Of a stretch of 64,000 nucleotides of DNA, positions 41,679 through 50,581 are shown in pieces; the stretch's first letter is position 1; each line of letters begins with the position of its first letter. Made by a program: the position numbers and the translations under genes. A model generated the notes under the pieces. It was not told the DNA's origin. It saw nothing but the letters and a program-made list of their open reading frames with translations, and ran no database searches. This DNA comes from Diplonema papillatum (Eukaryota; Euglenozoa; Diplonemea; Diplonemida; Diplonemidae). Location of the stretch: contig JAPJBO010000052.1 of assembly GCA_030068145.1 (NCBI GenBank), forward strand, positions 1-64,000, in the 5' to 3' direction.

Positions 41679-43889
41679 TCATTCTTGGTTGACGTGCCTC
41701 GCACGTTCTGCCAGGATCTCCGCCATGAGGGATTGAACCGGCCCGACCAGATCTCTCGTGCGCGTCGTAGCAATTCCGTGCTCAAGGAGGCATCTGGGCC
41801 AGTCCCTCTTTTCCGCGGCCGCGTACTCTGCTTTCGCGCGAATCGGGGTGTAGGCATCGCACCGCCAGAAGATGTGCGCCTCGTCCTCGACGCTCCCGTT
41901 GCCGCAGCTCGTACACGCGGGGTCACCTCCCTGATGCATCCGCGAAGTGTGCTGCGCCGTGTTGACGCCTCCGGCGATCGCCACTCTGATGAGCCGCGCG
42001 GTCTGGGGTGGGCAGGCCCGCGATTTCCACAGCGCGTTGGTGGCGTCAAGGTCGACGTCGGCGATGCCGGCATAACTGCCGCGCCTCGCGACGAGTCTCG
42101 CCCGCAGCCGCGTCTTCAGGTCGGAGCGGATATCGTGGTTCCGCTCTGCTGGGGACTTGCCCAATGGCAAGTACGGTTCACCGTTTCGTTTTACATCGTC
42201 GAGGGGGCCGCCTGCCCAGTCGTGACCGCACGGCTCCAGTCCGTACTTCACAGCGATTCCTACGGGTCCCAGCGCCGCCGTCACGCGGGGCCCGTACATC
42301 TCCCGTATCTTTGCTGCTTGTGGTACGAGGTGCGGGAGTCTCTGGCATGCGGTGTAGAATTGCCCCGTTATGCTGTAGGCCATCCGGGTCGCCGGATCCG
42401 TCAGATGCGCCTTCTCGAGGATTCCCAGAACTGCCTCGGGTGCTCGCTTCGGGTTCTTCGTCCCCCATACCGCCGACATGACTCCGGTCGTCAGCTTCTC
42501 AACGGATTCCTTGGTCGTTGGGGCGAAGGGTACTCTCGCCAGCGCGGCTGGGAGGATCGCGGATTGTACTAAGAGCACTCTGCTCGGTTGCGGAATCGGG
42601 ACGTGACGTAGGTTGTGGGCGGTGCTGGTGGCGGTCTCGAGCCTGGCCGTGTCGTTGTGGTCGCGCCCCTTCCGTGAGGTGCTCAGTTTGGCCCCAAGGC
42701 ATTTTAGCGCTGTCGCCTGGGGAAACTTCCTCCCCGTGCTCCGGAGCTGAAGTCGCGACACGTAATCACGGACGGTCGTGAACACAAACGTCTTGTCCAT
42801 GTTCAACGCCATGCCGGTGAGCCGGCAGAACTCGTCTACTACGTCGACTCCCTTCTGGAGGGCTGCTTCCGAGATCCTCGTCATCAGATTCGCATCATCC
42901 GCGTACGATTCAGTGAGCAATCCGGGTGCTTCTGCCTTCACCGCCTTCATTGGGATGGAGAGCAACGCGTTGATGAGGATGACTGAGATCGGGCAGCCCT
43001 GGAGGATCCCGTTCGTCACCTCGAACTCGTCCCCGACTCCCAGCGGCAGTTTGAAACGCCTTACGAGCACCCCGTATATTCCCCGCAGTGGCGTCATAAT
43101 TCGTTCATGCAGCCCGAGTTCCTGCATCAGGCGCATCGTCAGCTCGTGCGGCACGCGGTCGAAGCACTTCGAGAAGTCAAGGGAGAGCCCGTAGAGCGGG
43201 TCTCCGCTTAACAGGGCATACTCGATCTCCATCGCCATCGTCATCAGAGGGTCTTCTCCGCGGTGGCCAGGGCGGAATCCGTGTTGGCCGTCCTCGATCC
43301 AGCCTTCCTGCCAGGTCACTATGTCTTTGAGCCGTCGACAGGCCCAGAGACGGTAAACACAGGAGGTCACCGTGATCGGTCTCATCTTCACCGGGTCGTT
43401 GTCGTCACCTTTCGGCGTCATGGTGACCAGGGCTGTTTGCAGTGCCCGTGGCCATTCGCCGGTCCTCTCAACCAGATTCAACAGCTCCGCGAGGGCGTCC
43501 AGCATCGGGTCAGGCAACGCCTTCAGCTCTGCCATTCTCCACCCGTCTACTCCACACGCCCCTTTGGCACTCTTTTTCATCAACAGGGCACGCAGGTCTG
43601 CGCCCGTTATCTCCTCCACCTCCATCGGCTGCCGGTGGATGTAGCTCTTGAAGCGGTCGGCAAAGAGGTTGTAAAGCGGCTCCGGCTGCTCCTTGTAGGA
43701 TCGGAATATCGGATCCCACGCGCTCTGCACGACGGCATCCATCTCATCGACGTTCGCCGTGACCCGGTCCGTTCTCAGCGTCGTTGCTTCTCGTCGCAGC
43801 TGCCGCCGGCACCAGGCGGCAAGCCCTCGCCGGTCCGTGTCGGCGCGGTTCACCGCCTCCCTGACGTACTTGCCGTGGCGGGCTGCCAT
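41679..43889 (-). CDS. Reverse transcriptase of the LINE
   Basis: From the first ATG (43889) the frame gives 736 residues. Reverse transcriptase motifs appear in order: GVDGWRMAELK, RPITVTSCVYRLWA, GFRPGHRGEDPL, the catalytic LDFSKCFDRVPH, GILQGCPISV, the catalytic YADD (42894-42905) and KCLGAKL. Two catalytic aspartate sites are intact. Near the end is a Cys/His finger of the form C-x2-C-x9-H-x4-C (CTSCGNGSVEDEAHIFWRC), as in many LINEs. The frame is open another 12 codons upstream to the insertion junction, so the real start may be lost. It stops with TGA at 41679, and the frame stays open beyond it. The style of the motifs resembles LINE polymerases I know from dinoflagellates; that is from memory and untested. 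Confidence 0.9.
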   Translation of the reverse strand: MAARHGKYVREAVNRADTDRRGLAAWCRRQLRREATTLRTDRVTANVDEMDAVVQSAWDPIFRSYKEQPEPLYNLFADRFKSYIHRQPMEVEEITGADLRALLMKKSAKGACGVDGWRMAELKALPDPMLDALAELLNLVERTGEWPRALQTALVTMTPKGDDNDPVKMRPITVTSCVYRLWACRRLKDIVTWQEGWIEDGQHGFRPGHRGEDPLMTMAMEIEYALLSGDPLYGLSLDFSKCFDRVPHELTMRLMQELGLHERIMTPLRGIYGVLVRRFKLPLGVGDEFEVTNGILQGCPISVILINALLSIPMKAVKAEAPGLLTESYADDANLMTRISEAALQKGVDVVDEFCRLTGMALNMDKTFVFTTVRDYVSRLQLRSTGRKFPQATALKCLGAKLSTSRKGRDHNDTARLETATSTAHNLRHVPIPQPSRVLLVQSAILPAALARVPFAPTTKESVEKLTTGVMSAVWGTKNPKRAPEAVLGILEKAHLTDPATRMAYSITGQFYTACQRLPHLVPQAAKIREMYGPRVTAALGPVGIAVKYGLEPCGHDWAGGPLDDVKRNGEPYLPLGKSPAERNHDIRSDLKTRLRARLVARRGSYAGIADVDLDATNALWKSRACPPQTARLIRVAIAGGVNTAQHTSRMHQGGDPACTSCGNGSVEDEAHIFWRCDAYTPIRAKAEYAAAEKRDWPRCLLEHGIATTRTRDLVGPVQSLMAEILAERARHVNQE

Positions 43890-43932
43890 GCCTTCTCGTC
43901 CGAGCCGGTTGTTGCGGACTACACGTTGAGCA

Positions 43933-43977
43933 TTGAGTTCTTTAAAGTGCAAGTGCCATCAAGGCGGGCGAGCACTA
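43933..43977 (-). mobile_element. 45-bp LINE 3' end, separate short insertion
   Basis: It matches the terminal bases of the LINE at 40066-40110 with two mismatches and a differing last base. It has its own GTTGAGCA on each side (43925-43932 and 43978-43985). This fits a second, extremely truncated insertion at the same target. Confidence 0.75.
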
Positions 43978-44060
43978 GTTGAGCAGGGGTTGCCGTATAG
44001 CCCGCACCGGTCTGTTGTCCGCGTTTTTATGTATTTTCTCGTAGAGTAGTTTTTTGCAAG
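43978..44060 (+). repeat. Repeat E1, right part of the interrupted copy
   Basis: GTTGAGCAGGGGTTGCC, TAGCCCGCACCGGTC and ATGTATTTTCTCG continue the E1 copy that starts at 39840. Confidence 0.9.
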
Positions 44061-44965
44061 AGCGGTTTTGCGGTCGTTGGTGCAGGCCTCACTCCCTCAA
44101 TGCGGGTGTGGCTATGGAGACGTTGACCACCATGTGGTGCAAGCAAGCTACTTTTGTTTCCCTGACGGTTGGAGCGGCCAGCCTGTCGTTCGGACTATTG
44201 TTGGTCTTCAACAACAACAAGTTTATTTTCCTACACAAGAAAGAAATGCGTAGTTTTGGTTTATTCAATTGTTTTGCGTTGTCGACAACACTATTTACTT
44301 TCTGCATCTTCTCATGCCTTTTTGTGACGGTATTATGAGTTTTCTTTCTGTACCACGGATCTTCTGGACTTCATGGTGCCGTTGAGAGATAGACTTATTG
44401 CAGTTTACTGAGGGAATTGGCACAGCGGATTGTTCAATTTGCTTGATAACGAACCATCAGCAGGCCGCAGTTAGTGATAAAGGAACGCGTGGTTTTGTTT
44501 TATTCTTTTACTTGTTTGTTGTCGACAACATATTGTGGGAATTCTCCGTCGTTCACGCACTCCTGAGACGCAAGCAATGAACGGAGAAAACACGAGAGGT
44601 CACATACGATGGGGTTACCCCCCGAGCTAGCCGCAGAAAGTGAGCGAACGGGCTAGCCCCGGAGGTCACGGGGGACGGAGGGTGGGAACCCATGCCCCAC
44701 GGATCTCGCCGCCGAAGCAACGGAAGCTGGTATCCAGCAAGAAAGTGCACCCTCACACGAGGGTATCCATGGCCGCACGGCCGTCGAAGGCAGAAAATGA
44801 TAAACAGAGTTGCAGGGAGGGCGGGTGGGAAAATTTTCCCCCGCGATCCAAGTGCGCACCGAGGTGTCCTAAGGGTCGTTTGTTTTACCTAGTAGAATTC
44901 CCCTGATAAATCAATATTGAGGTGTCATTCAGATGTAGATCGAAAGCCGCCCACGTCAAATTTTG
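44061..44965. other. Intergenic stretch without a recognised gene
   Basis: A phrase GCGTGGTTTTG...TTGTCGACAACA recurs in variants near 44270 and 44490, also near 23685. No known protein is encoded. Confidence 0.35.
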
Positions 44966-45055
44966 TTAATTGAGTTCTTTTAAGTACATGAACCACATGG
45001 ATTAGCATGGACTTGCTAAGCAGCGGCTGCCAAAACTTGCCGTGACACCTATTTG
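44966..45055 (-). mobile_element. LINE 3'-end fragment
   Basis: TTGAGTTCTTTTAAGTACATG to GCAGCGGCTGCCAAA matches 18046-18135. It is a subfamily distinct from the element at 40066 that shares only the last ~18 bases. Confidence 0.6.
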
Positions 45056-45277
45056 ATGCAAGGTAAAGGAGAAAGTTGGAAGTAATTGGGAAGTGTTAGT
45101 GATAAAGGAAAAAACAATTTCTAGGTTGAATTGGCTTCACACTTTCCCTTTGATGTCATGCGTGTTGTGCGCACATATCCCTAACCATCGTTGCATCGTT
45201 GCAGGAAATCATGGGGCTTTTTCTTTTTTTTTGCATCGTTGCATGATCGTTGCTCACTATGGTAGGCATAGGGCAAC

Positions 45278-45560
45278 CATGCAACGATGCAGTGCAACGA
45301 TGTAGTGCAGCGATGTAGTGCAACGATGTAGTGCAGCGATGTAGTGCAACGATGTAGTGCAACGATGTAGTGCAACGATGTAGTGCAACGATGTAGTGCA
45401 GCGATGTAGTGCAACGATGTAGTGCAGCGATGTAGTGCAACGATGTAGTGCAACGATGTAGTGCAACGATGTATTGCAACGATGTAGTGCAGCGATGTAT
45501 TGCAACGATGTAGTGCAACGATGCGATGTCGTGCGACGATGCGATGTCGTGCAACGATAG
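45278..45560. repeat. Minisatellite, 13-bp unit, about 20 copies
   Basis: The unit is GCAACGATGTAGT, with GCAGCGATGTAGT and GCAACGATGTATT variants. The last units shift to GATGCGATGTCGTGC. Single GCATCGTTGCA words lie nearby at 45190-45250 and 45888. Since 13 is not divisible by 3 and the unit lacks stops on the minus strand, all three minus frames stay open. Confidence 0.95.
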
Positions 45561-46079
45561 GAGTAACAAACCATAGGTTTGAACTGCGTATGCAGCAGTA
45601 GTGCAACTATAGGACACCATGCAACGATGCAATGGTTGGTTGGTTCAGTATGTTGTTGCAACTACCTGTGATGATGATGATGATGAGCTGGCGTGTCGGC
45701 TGATGAAGCCAGTGACAGCGACGTGACCCAGGCATCTGCACCAACCGCAAAGACAGGAAAAGTGCGAAAGGCCGCTGCTGCTGGTCTCTCGAGCTTTGGC
45801 TTCACGGTAGGTGACTATCCGCCAAGAAGACGTGTACTAGTAATTATTCGTCTTTGGGCAGTATGCAGATCCTTTTTTTTGCATCGTTGCAAGAGGGTTG
45901 AAGTATGGCTAAAGGGTCCCGGCCGCCGAGAGTTAGGGATATGTGCGCGTGTTGTGCCCCAGCATTTTCTTTTATTATTGTTTAGTGAAATCTGACCAAC
46001 CAAACAAAGGACAAGGAGAGTTCGTGACAATTCCAACCTAGGGTGGCGACACAATTTCAAATTTTAGGTGTAATGCCCT
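45561..46079. other. Intergenic stretch without a recognised gene
   Basis: A short GATGATGATGATGATG run lies at 45670-45685. No gene is recognised. Confidence 0.35.
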
Positions 46080-46185
46080 TATATCCCACTCAAAACAAAT
46101 TTGTGCCCTTATATCCCACTTCAAACAAATTTTGTGCCCTTATATCCCAAACTGGGATATAAGGGCACAAATTTGTTTTGACAAA
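46075..46185. repeat. Palindromic array of a 30-bp unit, copy 1
   Basis: TTTGTGCCCTTATATCCCA is repeated about three times and then inverts at 46149-46158, giving TGGGATATAAGGGCACAAA. A second array of the same unit is at 47860-48025. Such sequence can form a hairpin or cruciform. Confidence 0.92.
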
Positions 46186-46197
46186 TTTGAATCGAGG

Positions 46198-46290
46198 AAA
46201 ATGCTGGAAAACTTGCCGAGGAGGGGCTTGAACCCCCGACCACTCACCTTGAAACCCAAGGGTGGTTGGCTCGACCATCCGGATACCTAC
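46198..46290 (-). other. tRNA-like or tRNA-derived sequence
   Basis: On the minus strand, TGGTCGAGC resembles a pol III A box, and GGGGGTTCAAGCCCC resembles a T arm and B box with a five-pair stem. The anticodon loop lacks the required U33 and the acceptor ends pair poorly. It may be a tRNA pseudogene or SINE head. Confidence 0.3.
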
Positions 46291-47334
46291 GGCGAAAAAA
46301 AAACTTTTCGTCCAGGCGGGTCCCGACGCTGGACTCCTGTTGCTGTTGCTATTGCCACGTGCATGCGTGCACACTGCAGCACAGCCCCTGTCACAGCAGC
46401 GAACGAAGGAGGAGAGCGGGCGCGTGCGCTTTGACTCAAAGTTTGAGTGCTCAGACAGACAGGAACAACAGCGAAAGGTGGCGTTTGAGTGCACTGCCAT
46501 GCTCCTGACATTGGCAGTGACATGGAGACATCACGTGTCGCGAGTTGACGCCCATGCCTGGGCCCTGGCACGGCGAGCCAAACCCGAAATCGAACCCGAG
46601 CCCAGAAGTTCGGGTGAGGAGTGATGGTGGCAGAACCGAACCCGAAACCGAACCTCAACCCGAAACTGAACCAGTGCCCGATAGCCTCGGATAGGAAACC
46701 AAACTCGGAACTGAACCCAGATTACAAGACAGATGGCCAGAACCGCGGAGGACGGTGGGCTAACAACCCAAGGTGGCGACACAGTCGGACACTGTTGCCG
46801 ACAGACGGAATCTGCAGCTCGCGCAAGAATGGCTGATTCCTTCCTGAAGTCATCAACTGTCGTTGTGCCCACGCCTGCACCGCAACTGGTTGCACACACA
46901 CCGGTTGCACGACGGTGGACACAGCTTCCTTCACTGCAGTAATCTTCGCTTACGGATCATGAGTCTGATGAGATCAGTTGTCTCGCCTGACTCTCGGCTG
47001 TAGCATCTGGCCAGCTACTACAGTTCTGTCACCGCGATTAGCCCCGAACGTCAGCGTGGCACGCCGTGACACGCCGCACGGTCAGACGGTGCAGCCAGGC
47101 ACCTGGCTCTGATGCGGTTCTCTTGAGTACTTGCTTGAGCCTCCCAAGTTGAGGCACCCGATCGGGGATCGAGTGTGGCCGCGGTGGCCAGCTTGAAGTT
47201 GTGAAACGGTGCAACCAGTCGCTCTGAGGCACCCAGAACGTCTTGAGACGTCTCGGGTGGGGCATTGAAGCCAGCTTTATGCCTACGGACAAGGAAACAC
47301 CAAAAACGGATGGAAGGGGGTGGACTGGGTCAAA
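46291..47334. other. Intergenic stretch without a recognised gene
   Basis: A 46570-46730 segment is rich in AACCCGAA-type words, a weak short repeat. No protein family is recognised. Confidence 0.4.
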
Positions 47335-47765
47335 AAATTTGGTCAAATTTTAGGGGTCCAAATTTTTGGGGTCGAAAATTTTGGTCGAGATTTTTGGTCC
47401 AAATCTTTGGTCGAAATTTTGGGTCCAATTTTTGGTCGAAATTTTTGGGGTCCAACTTTTGGGGTCGAAATTTTGGGTCCGAAATTTTTGGTCGAAATTT
47501 TGGGTCCAAATTTTGGGTCCAAATTTTTGGTCGAAATTTTTGGGTCCAATTTTTGGGGTCTAAATTTTGGGTCCAAAATTTTTGGTCGAAATTTTTGGTC
47601 GAAACTTTGGGTCCAAATTTTTGGTCGAGATTTTTGGTCCAAATTTTTGGTCCAATTTTTTGGCATCGAAATTTTTGGGTCCAGATTTTTGGTCATAATC
47701 TAGTTGGCAAAATTTTGTGGGCAAAAATGTTGCGGCAAATTTTGGTCGAAAATTTTGCCCTGGAA
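47335..47765 (+). repeat. Degenerate minisatellite, TTTTGGTCGAAATT type
   Basis: Words such as TTTTTGGTCGAAATTTTGGG and GGTCCAAATTTTTGG alternate at spacings of 13-20 bp. A tiny relative is at 8775-8812. Open frames here (rich in FWSKFLVEIFG) are a by-product of the repeat. Confidence 0.92.
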
Positions 47766-47859
47766 TTTTTGGACGTTGTGGCCGAGTCAAAGCACACATG
47801 CCACCGGCACCATGGGTGGCCGGTTCGGTTCCCTCAAAAGACTTTTTACACGACCAAAC

Positions 47860-48025
47860 AAATTTTGTGCCCCTATATCCCACTTCAAACAAATTTTGTG
47901 CCCTTATATCCCAGATTGGGATATAAGGGCACAAAATTTGTTTGAAGTGGGATATAAGGGCACAAAATTTGTTTGAAGTGGGATATAAGGGCACAAATTT
48001 GTTTGGGGTGGGATATAAGGGAAAT
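47860..48025. repeat. Palindromic array of a 30-bp unit, copy 2
   Basis: Two forward units then three inverted units of TTTGTGCCCTTATATCCCA, with the turning point at 47911-47920. With copy 1 it encloses about 1.7 kb. Confidence 0.92.
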
Positions 48026-48097
48026 TTACCCAATTTCAAACGGCATCTGGGGGGTGACGTCACCCTAGGACCTAGGTAGCCTAGGCTAGGTAGGAAG

Positions 48098-48292
48098 GAT
48101 AGTTGAGTTGCAGCTCTTGACAAAGATAGATGGAAAAAAGAAGGTGTTCTTATTCTTCGCTTTTTCTCACGAACGGGGGGTCGGTCCTGCTTTGGCTTTG
48201 TAGGTCCTCCCGACTCCCCAATTCGTGGTTAGCACAAACTCAAGAGGTCTAGTCAACTATCCCCTGCAGTATTAGCATACTTTCAACAAGAA
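48098..48292 (+). repeat. Dispersed repeat F, full copy
   Basis: It matches 18352-18545 and 51585-51775 with few changes. It starts only 19 bp beyond the donor site of the SNARE exon, so it lies in that gene's intron. Confidence 0.92.
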
Positions 48293-48311
48293 AAAGCGAA
48301 TGCGCGCATAC

Positions 48312-48841
48312 GGACACAAGCTCTTCGCGGCCGGCCTCGACGCTGCTGAGGCCGCGGTCGACGTTCTGGTCGGCGGTGGCCAGCTGCTCGCCTTGGACGT
48401 TGACCATGACATCGAGCTCGCGGAATATTTCGAAGATTTCGACGACCGAGCTTTCGATGTCGGCGATCTCTTCGCTGCGCTGCTCGGCCAGCTGCTCGTT
48501 CCAGTCAAGCTCATGCCGGCGCTCGTGGTACACGTTGGCCTGCAGCAGGTGCTGCTGGTCGTCGTTCTCCTCCTCCTCGACGTGGTGCCTGCGCTCCTCT
48601 TCGAGGATCCTGCGCTGCCGAGACACGCTCGCTTGGCTGGCGTTCCGGAACTCAGCCATCCCCTCGGCGACCATGTGCTCAGCCTCTTTCAAGGCCTTCT
48701 CGCCGGCCTTCCCGCCGGCCGCCCGCTTCAGCTTCCGCAAGTCGCTCGACACCTGCGCTGCCGTCTCCTTCGCCGCGGCGGTGGTGTCCTTCAGGCTTTT
48801 CCGCAGCCCGTCGCCGTCGCTGGCGGTCCCGAGCTTTTTGG
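48312..48841 (-). CDS. Qa-SNARE (syntaxin/Pep12-like), central exon
   Basis: One exon, between an acceptor CACTACAG (48842) and a GTATGC donor (48311), encodes 176 codons. It begins in the N-terminal helical bundle (KLGTASDGDGLRKSLKDTT) and continues through a Glu-rich linker to the SNARE motif (EIADIESSVVEIFEIFREL, then VQGEQL with the central glutamine that defines a Q-SNARE, then DQNVDRGL). Qa-SNAREs sit on target membranes and zip with Qb, Qc and R partners to fuse vesicles. The layout fits the endosomal syntaxin 7/Pep12 type best. The start exon and the exon with the C-terminal membrane anchor are not found; both should lie outside this exon at higher and lower positions. Repeat F occupies the intron downstream. 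Confidence 0.88.
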
Positions 48842-48929
48842 CTGTAGTGTGGTGTGAGTGTGTGGGTGTTGAAGCTCAGCAAATGGGTAGCCAATGAGCG
48901 GAGTATGGCCGAGCTACACATTCACATTC

Positions 48930-49470
48930 ACGTTCACGTTGCTGTTGAGGCGCCGTGCCGACCGCTCGTGGTGCCCGCGACGTATGCGGTGTTGTAGCCT
49001 CATTTGGCTTGGACTTCCTTCTCCGTGATTGACGTGTGCTGCTGACTACAGCAGGAATCCGGGGGCAGACGTTGAGTGCGCGGGTGTGTGATCTCAGTGA
49101 TGGGTGGCCCAGTCACGCACCCCGTGAGGCACGGCGGGGCTCCCACCGTTCTCAGCGACCCTATCTTCTCCAGTTTCCTGTCTGGCAGCTGTCCGTCGCC
49201 GTTTCGCTCCAGCGCATCCCCGACGGTTTTTAAAAGTTTTGCGAGTACCCTCGCACGCATGCTCAACGGTGTCCCGCCCGTCGTCGCTACGACACTGCCC
49301 GGAAGATACAGTTTGGTATGCGCTCACGTTACTGCTGATGCGCCTGCCTGCCGCTCGGGGTGGCTGCGACGTACACGGTATTGCAGCCTTGTCTGGCATT
49401 GGCTTCCTTCTTCGTGATTTGCGTGTCGCTGACTACAGCAAGAGTCGGGGATCGCCTTCTCGTGTTTGTG
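48930..49470. repeat. Tandem duplication, about 390 bp apart
   Basis: The segment CGTGATTGACGTGTGCTGCTGACTACAGCAG near 49021 (first part up to 20 bases: CGTGATTGACGTGTGCTGCT) has a diverged partner near 49411 (CGTGATTTGCGTGTCGCTGA), with flanking phrases GCTGCCGCTCG... and GGCTTGGACTTCC against GGCATTGGCTTCC also paired. The units are old and non-coding as far as I can see. Confidence 0.7.
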
Positions 49471-50060
49471 TGCGTGTGTGTGTTGCGGACCCGTTCTAAT
49501 GTGAGTACGGACTTACGACCACACGTGCACGGTGGGGTCTAGCCTCTGAAGCTGGAGCTAGGGCTGGTGCGTAGTACGGCGATAGTGTTGAGCTGAAAAT
49601 GCGGATGCCACACCGGGTACAAAGGCACGCCTTTTGGGTACACTCGCCATTCGGGTCTTGAGGTGACTCGGGCACACCCTATGTTACTCCAGCAGAGGCT
49701 GGATCACCCGCGCGGTCTGCAGCGATGTGAGACTGGTTTGTCAGACGGCTGTTCTCGTCACAGCCAGGACCGCCGACGTAGCCAGGCTTGCGCTCAGTGA
49801 AAGGCGACATGGCGCATGGTGTTGCCAACAGAGTGAGGTGCCGTCTGCCGGACACACCATGCAGTGTCCGGAGTACGACGAGGGAACTTCGTCACTGGCA
49901 CATGAAATGCAAGATGCATACTCAACCGTTGAAGGGTGGCGGATTCCTTCTTCAGGTCTCGGATGGTGTCTTCCAGAGCTTCGCGGGCTTCGAGAAATTC
50001 CGGCTTGAGGCCGGTCCTGAGAGTATGTTGATAATATAGCGTGTGTATTCTGTCTTATGA
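49471..50060. other. Intergenic stretch with repeat fragments
   Basis: A diverged relative of the inverted-repeat element at 3623 lies near 49610-49690 and a piece of repeat B (GACTGGTTTGTCAGACGGCTG) near 49730. No gene is recognised. Confidence 0.5.
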
Positions 50061-50286
50061 CATACGTGTAACCCCCGGCAAATTTGTCGGGGGAAATCGG
50101 GGGAAATCGGGGGAAATCGGGGGGGAATCGGGAGCTAAAAACCCCCGCTTTTGAAAATCGGGGGGAATCGGGGGGCCCCGATTATCCACCCATTTCCCCC
50201 GATTTCCTTAACGAGTTTCCCCCGATTTCCTCTGAGCCATCCGACCACCGATTTCTCCCGACAAATTTGTCGGGGTTGCATGTATG
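50061..50286. mobile_element. MITE with ~40-bp terminal inverted repeats
   Basis: The left end (CATACGTGTAACCCCCGGCA) and the complement of the right end (CATACATGCAACCCCGACAA) continue together through AATTTGTCGGG and AAATCGG. The inner part has four GGGGAAATC words on the left and CCCCCGATTTCC words on the right. Total length is 226 bp and nothing is encoded. Confidence 0.8.
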
Positions 50287-50380
50287 TTACGAACTGCAAG
50301 CGGTTTGATACGGCAGAAGGCTCTACCTCCTCGCTTCGTCCGCCATTTTCTTTTTAAGTATATTGCATGCGCGCTTGCAA

Positions 50381-50445
50381 TAATAGTAGTAGAAGTTTGA
50401 ACTTGATATGCAGCAACAATCTGTGACGATAGACTGCACAAGCCG
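50381..50445 (-). mobile_element. LINE 3' end with CTA-repeat tail, copy 1
   Basis: On the minus strand TGCAGTCTATCGTCACAGAT and GTTGCTGCATATCAAGTTC are followed by CTACTACTATTATT. Sister copies are at 50582-50652 and 51070-51144. The core resembles the tail after the stop codon in the LINE fragments at 36424 and 59860. Confidence 0.7.
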
Positions 50446-50581
50446 CTACAGACTACCTGCTTTGCACGCGTCGTGTCATGCTTCGGTCACTTCTTGCCCT
50501 GCGTTCTGTTCGTCTCCGGTGCGCGCTTCACGTCCGATGTGCAGTTTGATGACGAGGAATCACCAAATGATTCTGCGCACT

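Larger units (their letters stand above)
40066..43924 (-). mobile_element. Non-LTR (LINE) retrotransposon in repeat E1
   Basis: The element reads on the minus strand, from 43924 down to 40066. It has a reverse transcriptase frame (to 41679), a single TGA, then an open frame with a Cys/His-rich region and a basic tail (to 40125), and a 59-bp 3' end without poly-A. It is flanked by the 8-bp sequence GTTGAGCA at 40058-40065 and 43925-43932. No endonuclease domain is seen and the frame is open right up to the 5' junction, so the copy is probably 5'-truncated. A 45-bp piece of the same 3' end lies between 43932 and a third GTTGAGCA. Confidence 0.88.

Noticed and set aside
40058..43977. 52-bp direct repeats as short LTRs of the RT element
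   Set aside because: The polymerase has LINE motifs with a Cys/His finger and no protease or integrase, and the repeats are better explained by a second truncated insertion at the same target.
45156..45661. Three long His/Thr-rich minus-strand frames
   Set aside because: They are read from the 13-bp minisatellite; frames open in all phases are expected when the unit has no stops.
47265..47945. Plus-strand frames rich in FWSKFLVEIFG and a minus-strand partner
   Set aside because: They come from a degenerate TTTTGGTCGAAATT repeat, open on both strands.
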